From: Azospirillum sp. SYSU D00513
GTDB taxonomy: Bacteria > Pseudomonadota > Alphaproteobacteria > Azospirillales > Azospirillaceae
Assembly (NCBI RefSeq): GCF_017356015.1
Contig: NZ_JAFIQV010000026.1
Span: 44,282-108,281, forward strand
DNA length: 64,000 nt
Direction: 5' to 3'
Part shown: one piece after another, positions 9,835 through 18,098 of the stretch
Layout of the letters: every line of letters begins with the position of its first letter
Numbering within the stretch: the stretch's first letter is position 1
Notes under the pieces: generated by a model
What the model saw: only the letters and a program-made list of their open reading frames with translations
Databases searched by the model: none
Told to the model about the DNA's origin: nothing
Program-made: the position numbers and the translations under genes

Positions 9835-9874
9835 CGCCGCGGCACTTCCCCTCGTGCGGGGAAGTGCCGCGGCG
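9835..9874. repeat. Perfect 17-bp inverted repeat between lapA and the cyclodeaminase-like gene
   Basis: CGCCGCGGCACTTCCCC (9835-9851) is an exact reverse complement of 9858-9874, with a 6-base loop. It could terminate the ihfB-lapA transcript on the minus strand, although there is no T-run. Confidence 0.7.
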
Positions 9875-9900
9875 CTCATCGGGACCGGGTTCAGGCCCGC

Positions 9901-10314
9901 TCAATGCACCGTCGGCTGCGCGGCCGTGGCGCCGGCGGGGGGCGGCAGCGCGCTGCCGGCCGGGGCGGCGGCGATGGCGGTGGCGGGGCCGGAGACGGGG
10001 CGGTTCATCTCCGCCAGGCGCTTTTCGGCGGCGGCGGCGTGGGCCTGCGCCTCCTTCAGGTCGCGCTCCAGATAGCCGATGCGGTTGGACTGCCAGCGGG
10101 AGCGGCGGCGGTAGCCGCGCTGGCTGTTCCAGGCGACGAAGCCGCCGGCGATGAAGCCCAGCGCCAGCGCCAGCAGCGTCGCCAGATAGATCGGCGCCTC
10201 CAGCGTGAAGGGCAGCGGCCACAGGGCGAAGGTCACCGTCTCGCGGTTGGAGACGGCGAAAAGAACCGCGACCAGCATGATCGGGAGGGTGATGATCCAG
10301 GTCAGGAAGCGCAC
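9901..10314 (-). CDS. lapA: LapA/DUF1049 family inner-membrane protein
   Basis: 137 aa with two N-terminal transmembrane helices (about 4-22 and 42-62). The family segment SNRETVTFALWPLPFTLEAPIYL lies between them, and a cytosolic coiled helix (about 80-105, YLERDLKEAQAHAAAAEKRL) follows. LapA family proteins take part in LPS assembly control in E. coli; the alphaproteobacterial role is inferred. It lies downstream of ihfB as in many proteobacteria, in the order rpsA-ihfB-lapA. Confidence 0.88.
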   Translation of the reverse strand: MRFLTWIITLPIMLVAVLFAVSNRETVTFALWPLPFTLEAPIYLATLLALALGFIAGGFVAWNSQRGYRRRSRWQSNRIGYLERDLKEAQAHAAAAEKRLAEMNRPVSGPATAIAAAPAGSALPPPAGATAAQPTVH

Positions 10315-10386
10315 GGGCTAGGGTCCTCGCGTCGTTTGTTCGTCAGTGGAGCCGGGCAGGACCGGCCGGGTCGGATGGGCACGGCC

Positions 10387-10671
10387 TCATTCGTCCGTGT
10401 TCAGGCGTTCGCGGAGCTGCTTGCCGGTCTTGAAGAACGGGATGCACTTCTCGCCCACGTCAACGGATTCACCCGTCCTCGGGTTTCGTCCAGTGCGCGC
10501 GTCGCGCCGCTTGACGGAAAAGGCGCCGAAGCCGCGCAGCTCCACCCGGTCGCCGCGCGCCAGCGCGTCGGTGATCTCGCCGAAGATGGTGCTGACGATC
10601 TTCTCGATGTCGCGCTGGTAAAGGTGCGGGTTGCGTTCCGCCAGCCTCTGGATCAGCTCGGACTTGGTCAT
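10387..10671 (-). CDS. ihfB: Integration host factor subunit beta
   Basis: 94-aa HU/IHF DNA-bending protein. [17 protein letters not shown] is the beta-subunit N-terminus. [21 protein letters not shown] carries the DNA-intercalating beta arm with the Pro, and [21 protein letters not shown] is the C-terminal helix region. It pairs with IhfA, encoded elsewhere. The position after rpsA is conserved in proteobacteria. The ATG at 10671 is the family start. Confidence 0.96.
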   Translation of the reverse strand: MTKSELIQRLAERNPHLYQRDIEKIVSTIFGEITDALARGDRVELRGFGAFSVKRRDARTGRNPRTGESVDVGEKCIPFFKTGKQLRERLNTDE

Positions 10672-10854
10672 GGGACTGGTGTTTCCCCCGATGCCGGCGC
10701 CTGATTTCGCGCCCTTTCCGCGAAGCCTGCCACCGGGGTCCCGACCCGTCAAGCTAAGCCTTTCAGGTAAAACCCTTTTTCCGTTTGCAGCCGCGAAGCG
10801 GCGGGGCCTCGGCGGCGGCCTCCGGGCCTGGGCGGCACCCTGGGGCCGGGCAGG

Positions 10855-10885
10855 AAAAAGGCCGCCGCGGTCTCCCGCGGCGGCC
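10855..10885 (-). terminator. Terminator of rpsA
   Basis: Minus-strand stem GGCCGCCGCGG/CCGCGGCGGCC with a 4-base loop, followed by TTTTT. Confidence 0.9.
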
Positions 10886-10926
10886 CCTTCCACTCGAACC
10901 GTCCGCCCCCGGAAGGGGCGTCGGGC

Positions 10927-12633
10927 TTACTCTTCGCTCTGCTGGCGGCGCTTCAGGGCGGCGCCCAGGATGTCGCCCAGCGAGGCGCCGGAGTCCGAAG
11001 AGCCGAACTCGGCCATCGCCTGCTTCTCTTCCTCGGTCTCGCGGGCCTTGATGGACAGCGAGATGCGGCGGGAAGCGCGGTCGATCTGGGTGACCTTGGC
11101 GTCGACCTTCTCACCGACGGCGAAGCGCTCGGGGCGCTGCTCCGAACGGTCGCGGGACAGGTCCGACTTGCGGATGAAGCCGGTGTAGCCCTCGCCCACG
11201 GCCACCTCGATGCCACCGTCGGTGACCTGGGTGACGGTGCAGGTGACGACGTCGTTCTTCTTCAGGCCGGCCGTGGCCGCCTCGAACGGATCGCTGCCCA
11301 GCTGCTTGATGCCGAGGCTGATGCGCTCCTTCTCGACGTCGACGTCCAGGACCTTGACCTTGACGCGGTCGCCCTTCTTGAACTCGGCGATGGCTTCCTC
11401 ACCCGACTTGTTCCAGTCGAGGTCGGACATGTGCACCATGCCGTCGATGTCGCCCGGGAGGCCGACGAACAGACCGAACTCGGTGATGTTCTTGACTTCG
11501 CCTTCCAGCTCGGTGCCCGGACCGAACTTGTCGACGAAGGTCTCCCACGGGTTGTCCAGGCACTGCTTCAGGCCGAGGCTGATGCGGCGCTTCTGCGGAT
11601 CGACGTCCAGGACCATGACCTCGACTTCCTGCGAAGTCGACACGATCTTGCCCGGATGGACGTTCTTCTTGGTCCAGGACATCTCCGAGACGTGCACCAG
11701 GCCCTCGATCCCCGGCTCCAGCTCCACGAAGGCGCCGTAGTCGGTGATGTTGGTGACGCGGCCCTTGAACCGGGCGCTGACCGGGTACTTGGCTTCGACG
11801 CCTTCCCACGGATCGGCTTCCAGCTGCTTCATGCCGAGGCTGATGCGCTGGGTTTCCGGGTTGAAGCGGATGACCTGGACCGTGACGGTCTGGCCGATCT
11901 GCAGGGCTTCCGACGGATGGTTGATGCGGCGCCACGCGATGTCGGTGACGTGCAGCAGGCCGTCCACGCCGCCCAGGTCGACGAACGCACCGTAATCGGT
12001 GATGTTCTTGACGACGCCCTGGAGGACCTGGCCTTCCTTGAGGTTGGCGACCAGCTCCGAACGGGCCTCGGCGCGGCTCTCCTCGAGCACGGCGCGGCGC
12101 GACACGACGATGTTGCCGCGCGAGCGGTCCATCTTCAGGATCTGGAACGGCTGCGGGGTGCCCAGCAGCGGGGAGATGTCGCGGACCGGACGGATGTCCA
12201 CCTGGCTGCCCGGCAGGAACGCCACGGCGCCCGACAGGTCGACGGTGAAGCCACCCTTGACGCGGCCGAAGATCACGCCGGTGACGCGGCTCTGATCCTG
12301 GAAGGACTTCTCGAGGAGCGACCAGGCTTCCTCGCGCTTCGCCTTCTCGCGGCTCAGAACGGCTTCGCCGTTCTTGTCTTCCATACGCTCAAGATAGACC
12401 TCGACGGTGTCACCCGCCTTCATCTCGGGCGACTGGCCGGCGACGGCGAATTCCTTCAGGGCGACGCGCCCCTCGGACTTCAGGCCGACGTCGATCGTGA
12501 CCATGTCGTTTTCGACCGAGACGACACGCCCGCGGACGACCGTGCCTTCGAGCGAGTCAGCGGTGCCGAGCGACTCTTCGAGCAGAGCCGCGAAGCTTTC
12601 CTTATCGCCGGACCGGGCCATAGCTTGTGCCAT
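10927..12633 (-). CDS. rpsA: 30S ribosomal protein S1
   Basis: 568 aa, six S1/OB-fold repeats, each containing an ITDYGAFVDLGG/ITEFGLFVGLPG-type segment followed by DIAW, EMSW or DLDW. It unfolds and anchors mRNA on the 30S subunit for initiation. TTAGGAG lies five bases upstream of the ATG. The C-terminal tail (KQAMAEFGSSDSGASLGDILG) is the usual alphaproteobacterial ending. It lies between cmk and ihfB as expected. Confidence 0.97.
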   Translation of the reverse strand: MAQAMARSGDKESFAALLEESLGTADSLEGTVVRGRVVSVENDMVTIDVGLKSEGRVALKEFAVAGQSPEMKAGDTVEVYLERMEDKNGEAVLSREKAKREEAWSLLEKSFQDQSRVTGVIFGRVKGGFTVDLSGAVAFLPGSQVDIRPVRDISPLLGTPQPFQILKMDRSRGNIVVSRRAVLEESRAEARSELVANLKEGQVLQGVVKNITDYGAFVDLGGVDGLLHVTDIAWRRINHPSEALQIGQTVTVQVIRFNPETQRISLGMKQLEADPWEGVEAKYPVSARFKGRVTNITDYGAFVELEPGIEGLVHVSEMSWTKKNVHPGKIVSTSQEVEVMVLDVDPQKRRISLGLKQCLDNPWETFVDKFGPGTELEGEVKNITEFGLFVGLPGDIDGMVHMSDLDWNKSGEEAIAEFKKGDRVKVKVLDVDVEKERISLGIKQLGSDPFEAATAGLKKNDVVTCTVTQVTDGGIEVAVGEGYTGFIRKSDLSRDRSEQRPERFAVGEKVDAKVTQIDRASRRISLSIKARETEEEKQAMAEFGSSDSGASLGDILGAALKRRQQSEE

Positions 12634-12786
12634 TGAAACTCCTAAGGTTGCAGGAAAAGCGGCTCCCTTCCTGGCCGGACCCGCGGCAAAACGGGACCGA
12701 TCCGGATGAGGCCGCCGCGCCGGGCCCCACGCCCGGCGACTTGGTTGATGTTTTCCTGAAGGGCCGAGAAGCCCGGAACGCGCCGT

Positions 12787-13464
12787 TCAGGCCCGGGGCT
12801 TGAGACCCCTGGGGCTGAGGCCGGTCTTCGAACCGATGAAGCCGATCGCCTCTGCGAACGCCTGTTCGGCGTCGAGGGCGGACGTATCAAGCACAAAAGC
12901 GTCGGCAGCCGGACGGAGCGGGGCCACCGCTCTCTGGCTGTCGCGCGCGTCACGAGCCTTCATGTCCTCCAGAACGTCGGAGGGTATAGCCGGAATCCCG
13001 CGTCCCCGCAACTCCTTGAGTCGCCGGTCGGCCCGGACCTCCACGGAAGCGGTAACGAAGAGCTTGGCGTCGGCGCTCGGGCAGACCACCGTGCCGATGT
13101 CGCGCCCGTCGAGCACGGCGCCCGGCGCGTCGCCCGGCGGGGTCGACGCGAAGCGGCGCTGGAACTCCAGCAGGGCCTCGCGCACCGCCGGCACCGCCGC
13201 CACCTTGGAGGCGGCCTGCGCCGCCTCGTCGGTGCGCAGGGCCGGGTCGTCGAGGATGCCGTCCTCCGGGTGCAGGTCCCAGGCGGCGCGGGCCGCGGCC
13301 TCCGCGTCCGACGGGTCCATCCCGGCGCGCAGCACCGCCATGCCGACCGCGCGGTAGAGCGATCCCGTGTCCAGATGCGCGAAACCGAAGGCGAGCGCCG
13401 CCCGCTTGGCGAGCGTGCCCTTACCGCTCGCCGCCGGCCCGTCGATGGCGATGACGACGCTCAT
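12787..13464 (-). CDS. cmk: Cytidylate kinase
   Basis: Phosphorylates CMP and dCMP. P-loop GPAASGKGT at residues 8-16, [10 protein letters not shown] for the CMP site, [23 protein letters not shown] for the core, and [19 protein letters not shown] for the LID and substrate region. About 225 aa, as usual. The start MSVVIAIDG at 13464 is the family start and lies four bases after the aroA stop, so the genes are coupled. Confidence 0.96.
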   Translation of the reverse strand: MSVVIAIDGPAASGKGTLAKRAALAFGFAHLDTGSLYRAVGMAVLRAGMDPSDAEAAARAAWDLHPEDGILDDPALRTDEAAQAASKVAAVPAVREALLEFQRRFASTPPGDAPGAVLDGRDIGTVVCPSADAKLFVTASVEVRADRRLKELRGRGIPAIPSDVLEDMKARDARDSQRAVAPLRPAADAFVLDTSALDAEQAFAEAIGFIGSKTGLSPRGLKPRA

Positions 13465-13468
13465 CTCC

Positions 13469-14806
13469 TTAAACCTCCGCAATGCTCGCCCCCAGTCCAT
13501 TCATCAAACCGACGAAACCCGGAAAACTCGTGTCGATAAAGGCGCCATCATCCACCTGGACAGGTTCGGACGTGGCCATGCCCAGAACGAGGAAGCTCAT
13601 GGCGATGCGGTGGTCCATCGCGGTGGCGACCGTGGCGCCGCCCTGCGGCGGGCGGCCGGTGCCGTGGACGGTCAGGCTGTCGTCGGCCCCGACCTCCACC
13701 TTGACGCCGCAGCGCGTCAGCCCTTCCGCGACCATGGAGAGCCGGTCGCTCTCCTTCACGCGCAACTCCTTCAGGCCGAGCATGACGGTCGTGCCCTCGG
13801 CGCAGGCCGCCGCCGCCGCCAGGACCGGATACTCGTCGATCATGCTGGGCGCGCGGTCGGCCGGCACAACGACACCCTTCAGGGGGCCATGCTTCACCCG
13901 CAGGTCGGCGACCGGCTCGCCCGCCTGGTCGCGGCGGTTCTCGAAGGCGATTGAACCGCCCATTTCCAGCAGCGTGTCGTACAGGCCGGTGCGGCGCGGG
14001 TTCATGCCGACGTCGCGCAGGACCAGCTCCGAGCCGGGGCGCAGCAGCGCCGCCACCGCCGGGAAGGCGGCCGAGCTGGGGTCGGACGGCACGAAGATCT
14101 CGCGGGCGGTCAGCTCCGGCTGGCCGGTGACGGAAACGGCGAGCGCGCCGTCCGCCATGCGCTCCGTCGTCACGGTGGCGCCGAAATGGCGCAGCATCAG
14201 CTCGGTGTGGTCGCGGGTCGGCTCCGCCTCGATCACGGTGGTGATGCCGGCGGTGTTCAGGCCGCAGAGGATGATCGCCGACTTCACCTGGGCCGAGGCG
14301 ACCGGCAGCCGGTAGGTGACCGGGATGGTCTGGTCCGACCCGACCACGGCGAGCGGCAGCCGCCCGCCGCCGCGCCCGACGAAGCGCGCGCCCATCTGCT
14401 CCAGCGGCGTGGTCACGCGCGCCATCGGGCGCTTGTTGAGGGAGGCGTCGCCGGTGAAGACGCTGGTGATCGGGTGCGCCGCGACCAGCCCCATCAGCAG
14501 GCGTGCCGCCGTGCCGCTGTTGCCCATGTCCAGCACCTGCGCCGGCTCCCGCAGGCCGCCCAGCCCGACGCCGCGCACGCGCCAGACGCCGTCGGCGTCG
14601 CGCTCGGCCTCCGCCCCCAGAAGCCGCATGGCGGCGGCCGTGTGCAGCACGTCCTCGCCCTCCAGCAGCCCATGGATGACGGTCTCGCCGACCGCCACCG
14701 CGCCCAGCATCAGCGACCGGTGCGAGATCGACTTGTCGCCCGGCACACGCAGGGTGCCTTTGAGCGCGCCGGTGGAGGACGAGCGCAACGGCTTCGCCAG
14801 CGACAT
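13469..14806 (-). CDS. aroA: 3-phosphoshikimate 1-carboxyvinyltransferase (EPSP synthase)
   Basis: Shikimate pathway step six: joins PEP to shikimate-3-phosphate. 445 aa with two inverse alpha/beta domains. [15 protein letters not shown] is the N-terminal substrate loop, [11 protein letters not shown] the second signature, and [17 protein letters not shown] the C-terminal one. In the inhibitor-binding loop the sequence is [11 protein letters not shown], with Ala where class I enzymes have Gly-Thr-Ala-Met-Arg, as in class II (glyphosate-insensitive type) enzymes. The start MSLAKPLRS at 14806 is chosen by homology. First gene of aroA-cmk-rpsA-ihfB-lapA. Confidence 0.95.
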   Translation of the reverse strand: MSLAKPLRSSSTGALKGTLRVPGDKSISHRSLMLGAVAVGETVIHGLLEGEDVLHTAAAMRLLGAEAERDADGVWRVRGVGLGGLREPAQVLDMGNSGTAARLLMGLVAAHPITSVFTGDASLNKRPMARVTTPLEQMGARFVGRGGGRLPLAVVGSDQTIPVTYRLPVASAQVKSAIILCGLNTAGITTVIEAEPTRDHTELMLRHFGATVTTERMADGALAVSVTGQPELTAREIFVPSDPSSAAFPAVAALLRPGSELVLRDVGMNPRRTGLYDTLLEMGGSIAFENRRDQAGEPVADLRVKHGPLKGVVVPADRAPSMIDEYPVLAAAAACAEGTTVMLGLKELRVKESDRLSMVAEGLTRCGVKVEVGADDSLTVHGTGRPPQGGATVATAMDHRIAMSFLVLGMATSEPVQVDDGAFIDTSFPGFVGLMNGLGASIAEV

Positions 14807-14918
14807 GGAAAAACCCTCGAAATGGATGAACTCGGCCGGATTACCTATCACAGCCCTCCCGGCGATGCGACTCCCGTCAGCGCGGCGGCACCACCCTGGA
14901 GCGTGTGCGGAACGCGGG

Positions 14919-14956
14919 CAAAAAGAGACCGCCACGGGGTTGCCCCCGGGCGGTCC
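14919..14956 (-). terminator. Terminator of ggt
   Basis: Minus-strand stem GACCGCC/GGCGGTC (arms at 14949-14955 and 14927-14933) with a GC-rich interior, followed by TCTTTTTG. It lies about 150 bases past the ggt stop. The rest of 14957-15108 includes an AT-rich patch (15005-15075) that may be the aroA promoter. Confidence 0.75.
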
Positions 14957-15108
14957 AAGTTCGGGAAAATTCCCATGCCAAAAATGGAGGAGTGCACGAA
15001 GTGCAACATCCTTGTAATCTTATTATCGTTAACGAGGCGTAAAGATGCGCCCTTTTTATCGCACCTAGCCTTAATTGCAGAGCCGCTGCACGCCCGCCGA
15101 CCGCCGGT

Positions 15109-16860
15109 TCAGTCCCCGATCGCGACGCCCTCACGCCGGGTGTCGGCGCCGCCGGACAGCCCGTCCGGCGTGACGATGATCGCCTGGGTGCCGGAGGTCA
15201 TGTCCATCAGCTCGACCCTGTGGCCCCGCGCCTCCAGCGCAGACACCCAGCCCTCCGCCTCGGTCCCCCTCTCCAGCTCGGTCGGGCCGTTGCGGCTGCC
15301 GAAATTGGCGAGGTCCACCGCTTCCTGCGGGTCCATGTCCCAGTCGAGCAACGCCACCAGCGTCTTGGCCACGAAATTGGCGATGGCGCTGCCACCGGGG
15401 GAGCCGACCGTGGCAAGGAGGCTGCCGTCCCCACGGAACACCAGCATCGGCGCCATGGTGCTGCGCGGGCGCTTGCCCGGCTCCACCCGGTTGGCGACCG
15501 GCTTGCCCTCGACCTCCGGGGTGAAGGCGAAGTCGGTCAGCTCGTTGTTCAGCAGGAAGCCCCGCACCATGATGCGCGAGCCGAAGCCGCCCTCGATCGT
15601 GGTGGTCATGGAGACGGCGTTGCCCTGCCCGTCCACGACGGAGATGTGGCTGGTTCCGTTCTCGACCGCCTCCGCCAGGCCCCAGTGGCGCGTTTCGCGG
15701 TGGGGCGGCTCGCCCGGCTTCGCCTCCCCCATCGAACGCCCGCCCATCTGCGCCGCCCGCCCACGCAGATATCCGGCGTCGAGCAGGCCCTTCAGCGGCA
15801 CCCGCACGAAATCCGGGTCGGCGAGGTAGAGGGCGCGGTCCGCGTAGGCGAGCCGCCCGGCCTCGGAAAACCAATGCACCGCCAGGGGCATGTCGGCGCG
15901 CAGCCGCCCCATGTCCTTGCCCTCCAGCATCGCCAGCATCTGGAGGATGGCGACCGGGCCGGAGCTGGGCGGCCCCATGCCGCAGAGCCGGTAGGCGCGG
16001 TAGCTGCCGCAGACCGGCTCGCGCTCCTTCACCGCATAGCCCTTCAGATCCTCCGCCGTCAGGTCGCCGGGATGGGCCGGGTGCGCGCGGACGGCCGCCA
16101 CGATGTCCCCGGCGATGGGTTCCTCGTAGAAGGCCGCCGCTCCCCCTCGTGCGATGGCACGCAGCGTGTCGGCGAAGGCGGGATTGCGCAGCACATGGCC
16201 GACCGGCCTGGGCGTGCCGTCGGGCTGGTAGAAATAGGCGCGCGCCGCCGGGTCGCGGGCGAGATAAGCGTCCTGGCCGAGAAGGCCGTTCAGCCGTGGG
16301 CTCACCGGGAAGCCGTCCTCGGCAAGTTGGATCGCCCGCTCGAACAGCGCTGGCCAGGGAAGCCGCCCGTGCCGGGCGTGGGCATGCTCCAGCAGCCGCA
16401 CCAGCCCCGGCACGCCGACGGACCGGCCACTGGCCACCGCCTCCATGAAGGGCATGGGCGTGCCGTCGGGGCGGAGGAAGCGGTCGGGCCGGGCCGCCGC
16501 CGGGGCCGTCTCGCGGCCGTCGTAGCTGGTGACCCGCTTTGTCGCCGCGTCGTAATGGACCAGGAAGGCGCCGCCGCCGATCCCGGAGCTTTGCGGCTCC
16601 ACGAGGTTGAGGACGAGCTGCACGGCGATGGCCGCGTCCACCGCGCTGCCGCCGGCGCGCAGGGCCGCGCGCCCGGCCTCGGCCGCCAGCGGGTTGGCGG
16701 CGGCCACCATGCTGCCCGCCGCCGTGGCGACCGCCTGCCGGCCGCGTCCCGTTGCCCCCTCCGGGGCGGGGGCGAGCTGGGCCGACGCCAGGGGCGCGGA
16801 GGCGGTCAGGAGAAGTGCCGCGAGAAGGATCTTCCGGAGGATGCCGGGATGGCGCTGCAT
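15109..16860 (-). CDS. ggt: Gamma-glutamyltransferase
   Basis: Exported enzyme that cleaves glutathione and other gamma-glutamyl compounds. 583 aa. Signal peptide at residues 1-28 (RKILLAALLLTASAPLASA). Large-subunit core SSGIGGGAFLVHY. The autoprocessing/nucleophile Thr is in NGTSHISVVDGQGNAVSMTTT, and the small-subunit substrate site GSPGGSAI follows. The start MQRHPGILRK at 16860 places the signal peptide correctly. It sits between TIGR02300 and aroA, which are often closer together in relatives. Confidence 0.93.
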   Translation of the reverse strand: MQRHPGILRKILLAALLLTASAPLASAQLAPAPEGATGRGRQAVATAAGSMVAAANPLAAEAGRAALRAGGSAVDAAIAVQLVLNLVEPQSSGIGGGAFLVHYDAATKRVTSYDGRETAPAAARPDRFLRPDGTPMPFMEAVASGRSVGVPGLVRLLEHAHARHGRLPWPALFERAIQLAEDGFPVSPRLNGLLGQDAYLARDPAARAYFYQPDGTPRPVGHVLRNPAFADTLRAIARGGAAAFYEEPIAGDIVAAVRAHPAHPGDLTAEDLKGYAVKEREPVCGSYRAYRLCGMGPPSSGPVAILQMLAMLEGKDMGRLRADMPLAVHWFSEAGRLAYADRALYLADPDFVRVPLKGLLDAGYLRGRAAQMGGRSMGEAKPGEPPHRETRHWGLAEAVENGTSHISVVDGQGNAVSMTTTIEGGFGSRIMVRGFLLNNELTDFAFTPEVEGKPVANRVEPGKRPRSTMAPMLVFRGDGSLLATVGSPGGSAIANFVAKTLVALLDWDMDPQEAVDLANFGSRNGPTELERGTEAEGWVSALEARGHRVELMDMTSGTQAIIVTPDGLSGGADTRREGVAIGD

Positions 16861-17006
16861 GTGTTCCTCCCTACGGGTGTGGGACAGAGCGTGGGGATCA
16901 ACCCGTAAGCCGCCCATGTCCGGCGCGAACTTTTTTTTGACAAGCGCCCGCTGGCATGGCAAAGGGCGCCACTTGAGAAATTCCCGGAAATCTACGGAGG
17001 ATTGGC

Positions 17007-17396
17007 GTGGCCAAACCCGAATGGGGCGTCAAGCGCATCTGCCCGAATTGCGGCGCGCGCTATTACGACATGCGCAAGGACCCGCCGGTGTGCCCGTCTT
17101 GCGGCGCGCAGTTCGACCCGGAGGCCCTGCTGAAGTCGCGCAAGGCCCGCCCGGCCCCCGCCGACGAGGTGGTCAAGAAGGCCGCCCCGGTCGATGACGA
17201 GGATGTCGAGAGGGAGACCGAGGACGAGGTCGAAGTCGATGAGGTCGAAGACGACGTCGAGGTCGAGGATGACGTCGAGGTCGAGGACGCCGCCGAGGAC
17301 GAGGAGGACGTGCTGATCGAGGACACCTCCGAGCTGGGCGAGGACGACATGGACGAGGTCGTGGACGTCGACGACGAGAACGAGGAGGAGCGCTGA
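17007..17396 (+). CDS. TIGR02300 family protein (zinc-ribbon plus acidic tail)
   Basis: 129 aa. Residues 1-40 form a Cys4 ribbon (CPNCG and CPSCG) with the family segment ARYYDMRKDPPVCP. From residue 60 to the end the protein is almost all Asp/Glu/Val, in repeats of VEVEDD. The function is unknown; it is an alphaproteobacterial marker usually found near aroA and a tRNA-Ala. The acidic tail suggests binding to a basic partner (inference). Confidence 0.92.
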   Translation: MAKPEWGVKRICPNCGARYYDMRKDPPVCPSCGAQFDPEALLKSRKARPAPADEVVKKAAPVDDEDVERETEDEVEVDEVEDDVEVEDDVEVEDAAEDEEDVLIEDTSELGEDDMDEVVDVDDENEEER

Positions 17397-17532
17397 GGCG
17401 CTTTTCCCAAAAGCCGGACGGGGTCGGGAAAAAAGTTTCGGAGGGGCGAATATTTCTCTTGCGCCTGCCCCCCGATCTGACGATTATCCCGCTCCACCGG
17501 CGCCGGCCGAAAGGCAGGCACCCCAGAGTTCC

Positions 17533-17608
<76 letters not shown>

Positions 17609-17614
17609 AATCAA

Positions 17615-17655
17615 CGAAGGGCTCGGTCAGATCTGACCGGGCCCTTCGTCGTTTC
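17615..17655 (+). terminator. Terminator after tRNA-Ala
   Basis: CGAAGGGC ... GCCCTTCG stem with an inner GGTCAGATCTGACC palindrome, followed by TCGTTTCC. Confidence 0.8.
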
Positions 17656-17704
17656 CGGCATTTACGTTTCCGGCATCCGCACACCGCACCGAAAGGTCCC
17701 GGCC

Positions 17705-17989
17705 ATGGCCAGCATCCCGACCGCCGCCACCACCATGGGCACGCTGAACCGGGAGAACCCCGCAGCGCTGGAACGCCTGTCCTACCTGCACCCGGCCTTC
17801 GCCCCCGGCATGGACATCCCGCCGGAGGTGACGCTGGAACAGATGGCCGGCGCCACCGGCCTGCCGCTCGACGCCGTCCTGGTGACCGCCCGCGGCGAGA
17901 TGCGCGTCACCATGCCCGAGGGCGGCTGCGGCCCCGGCTGCTCCTGCGTCGGCGAGGGTGTCAGCGCGGGTGGCGCTTGCGTCCACTGA
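17705..17989 (+). CDS. Small hypothetical protein with Cys-rich C-terminus (94 aa)
   Basis: Not a family I can name. Residues 22-70 (LHPAFAPGMDIPPEVTLEQMAGATGLPLDAVLV) are likely helical. The C-terminus holds four Cys in CGPGCSCVGE...GGACVH, a pattern that could bind a metal or Fe-S cluster. The ATG at 17705 follows AAAGGTCCCGGCC, a weak ribosome site. It converges on the MoeA-type genes that start on the other strand, so a link to molybdenum metabolism is only a guess. Confidence 0.6.
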   Translation: MASIPTAATTMGTLNRENPAALERLSYLHPAFAPGMDIPPEVTLEQMAGATGLPLDAVLVTARGEMRVTMPEGGCGPGCSCVGEGVSAGGACVH

Positions 17990-18074
17990 TTCTTCTTTTT
18001 CCCTCAAACGCCGGGCGCGGCCATCCGGCCGCTTGGCTTCGCGGTCACGTGACCGCGGGCCGCGGTCGCGGCCT

Positions 18075-18096
18075 CCAACGGCCAAAAGGCCGTTGG
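18075..18096. terminator. Bidirectional hairpin between convergent genes
   Basis: CCAACGGCC-AAAA-GGCCGTTGG directly beside the MoeA-fusion stop at 18099. A perfect palindrome GCGGTCACGTGACCGC lies at 18041-18056. Confidence 0.65.
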
Positions 18097-18098
18097 TT

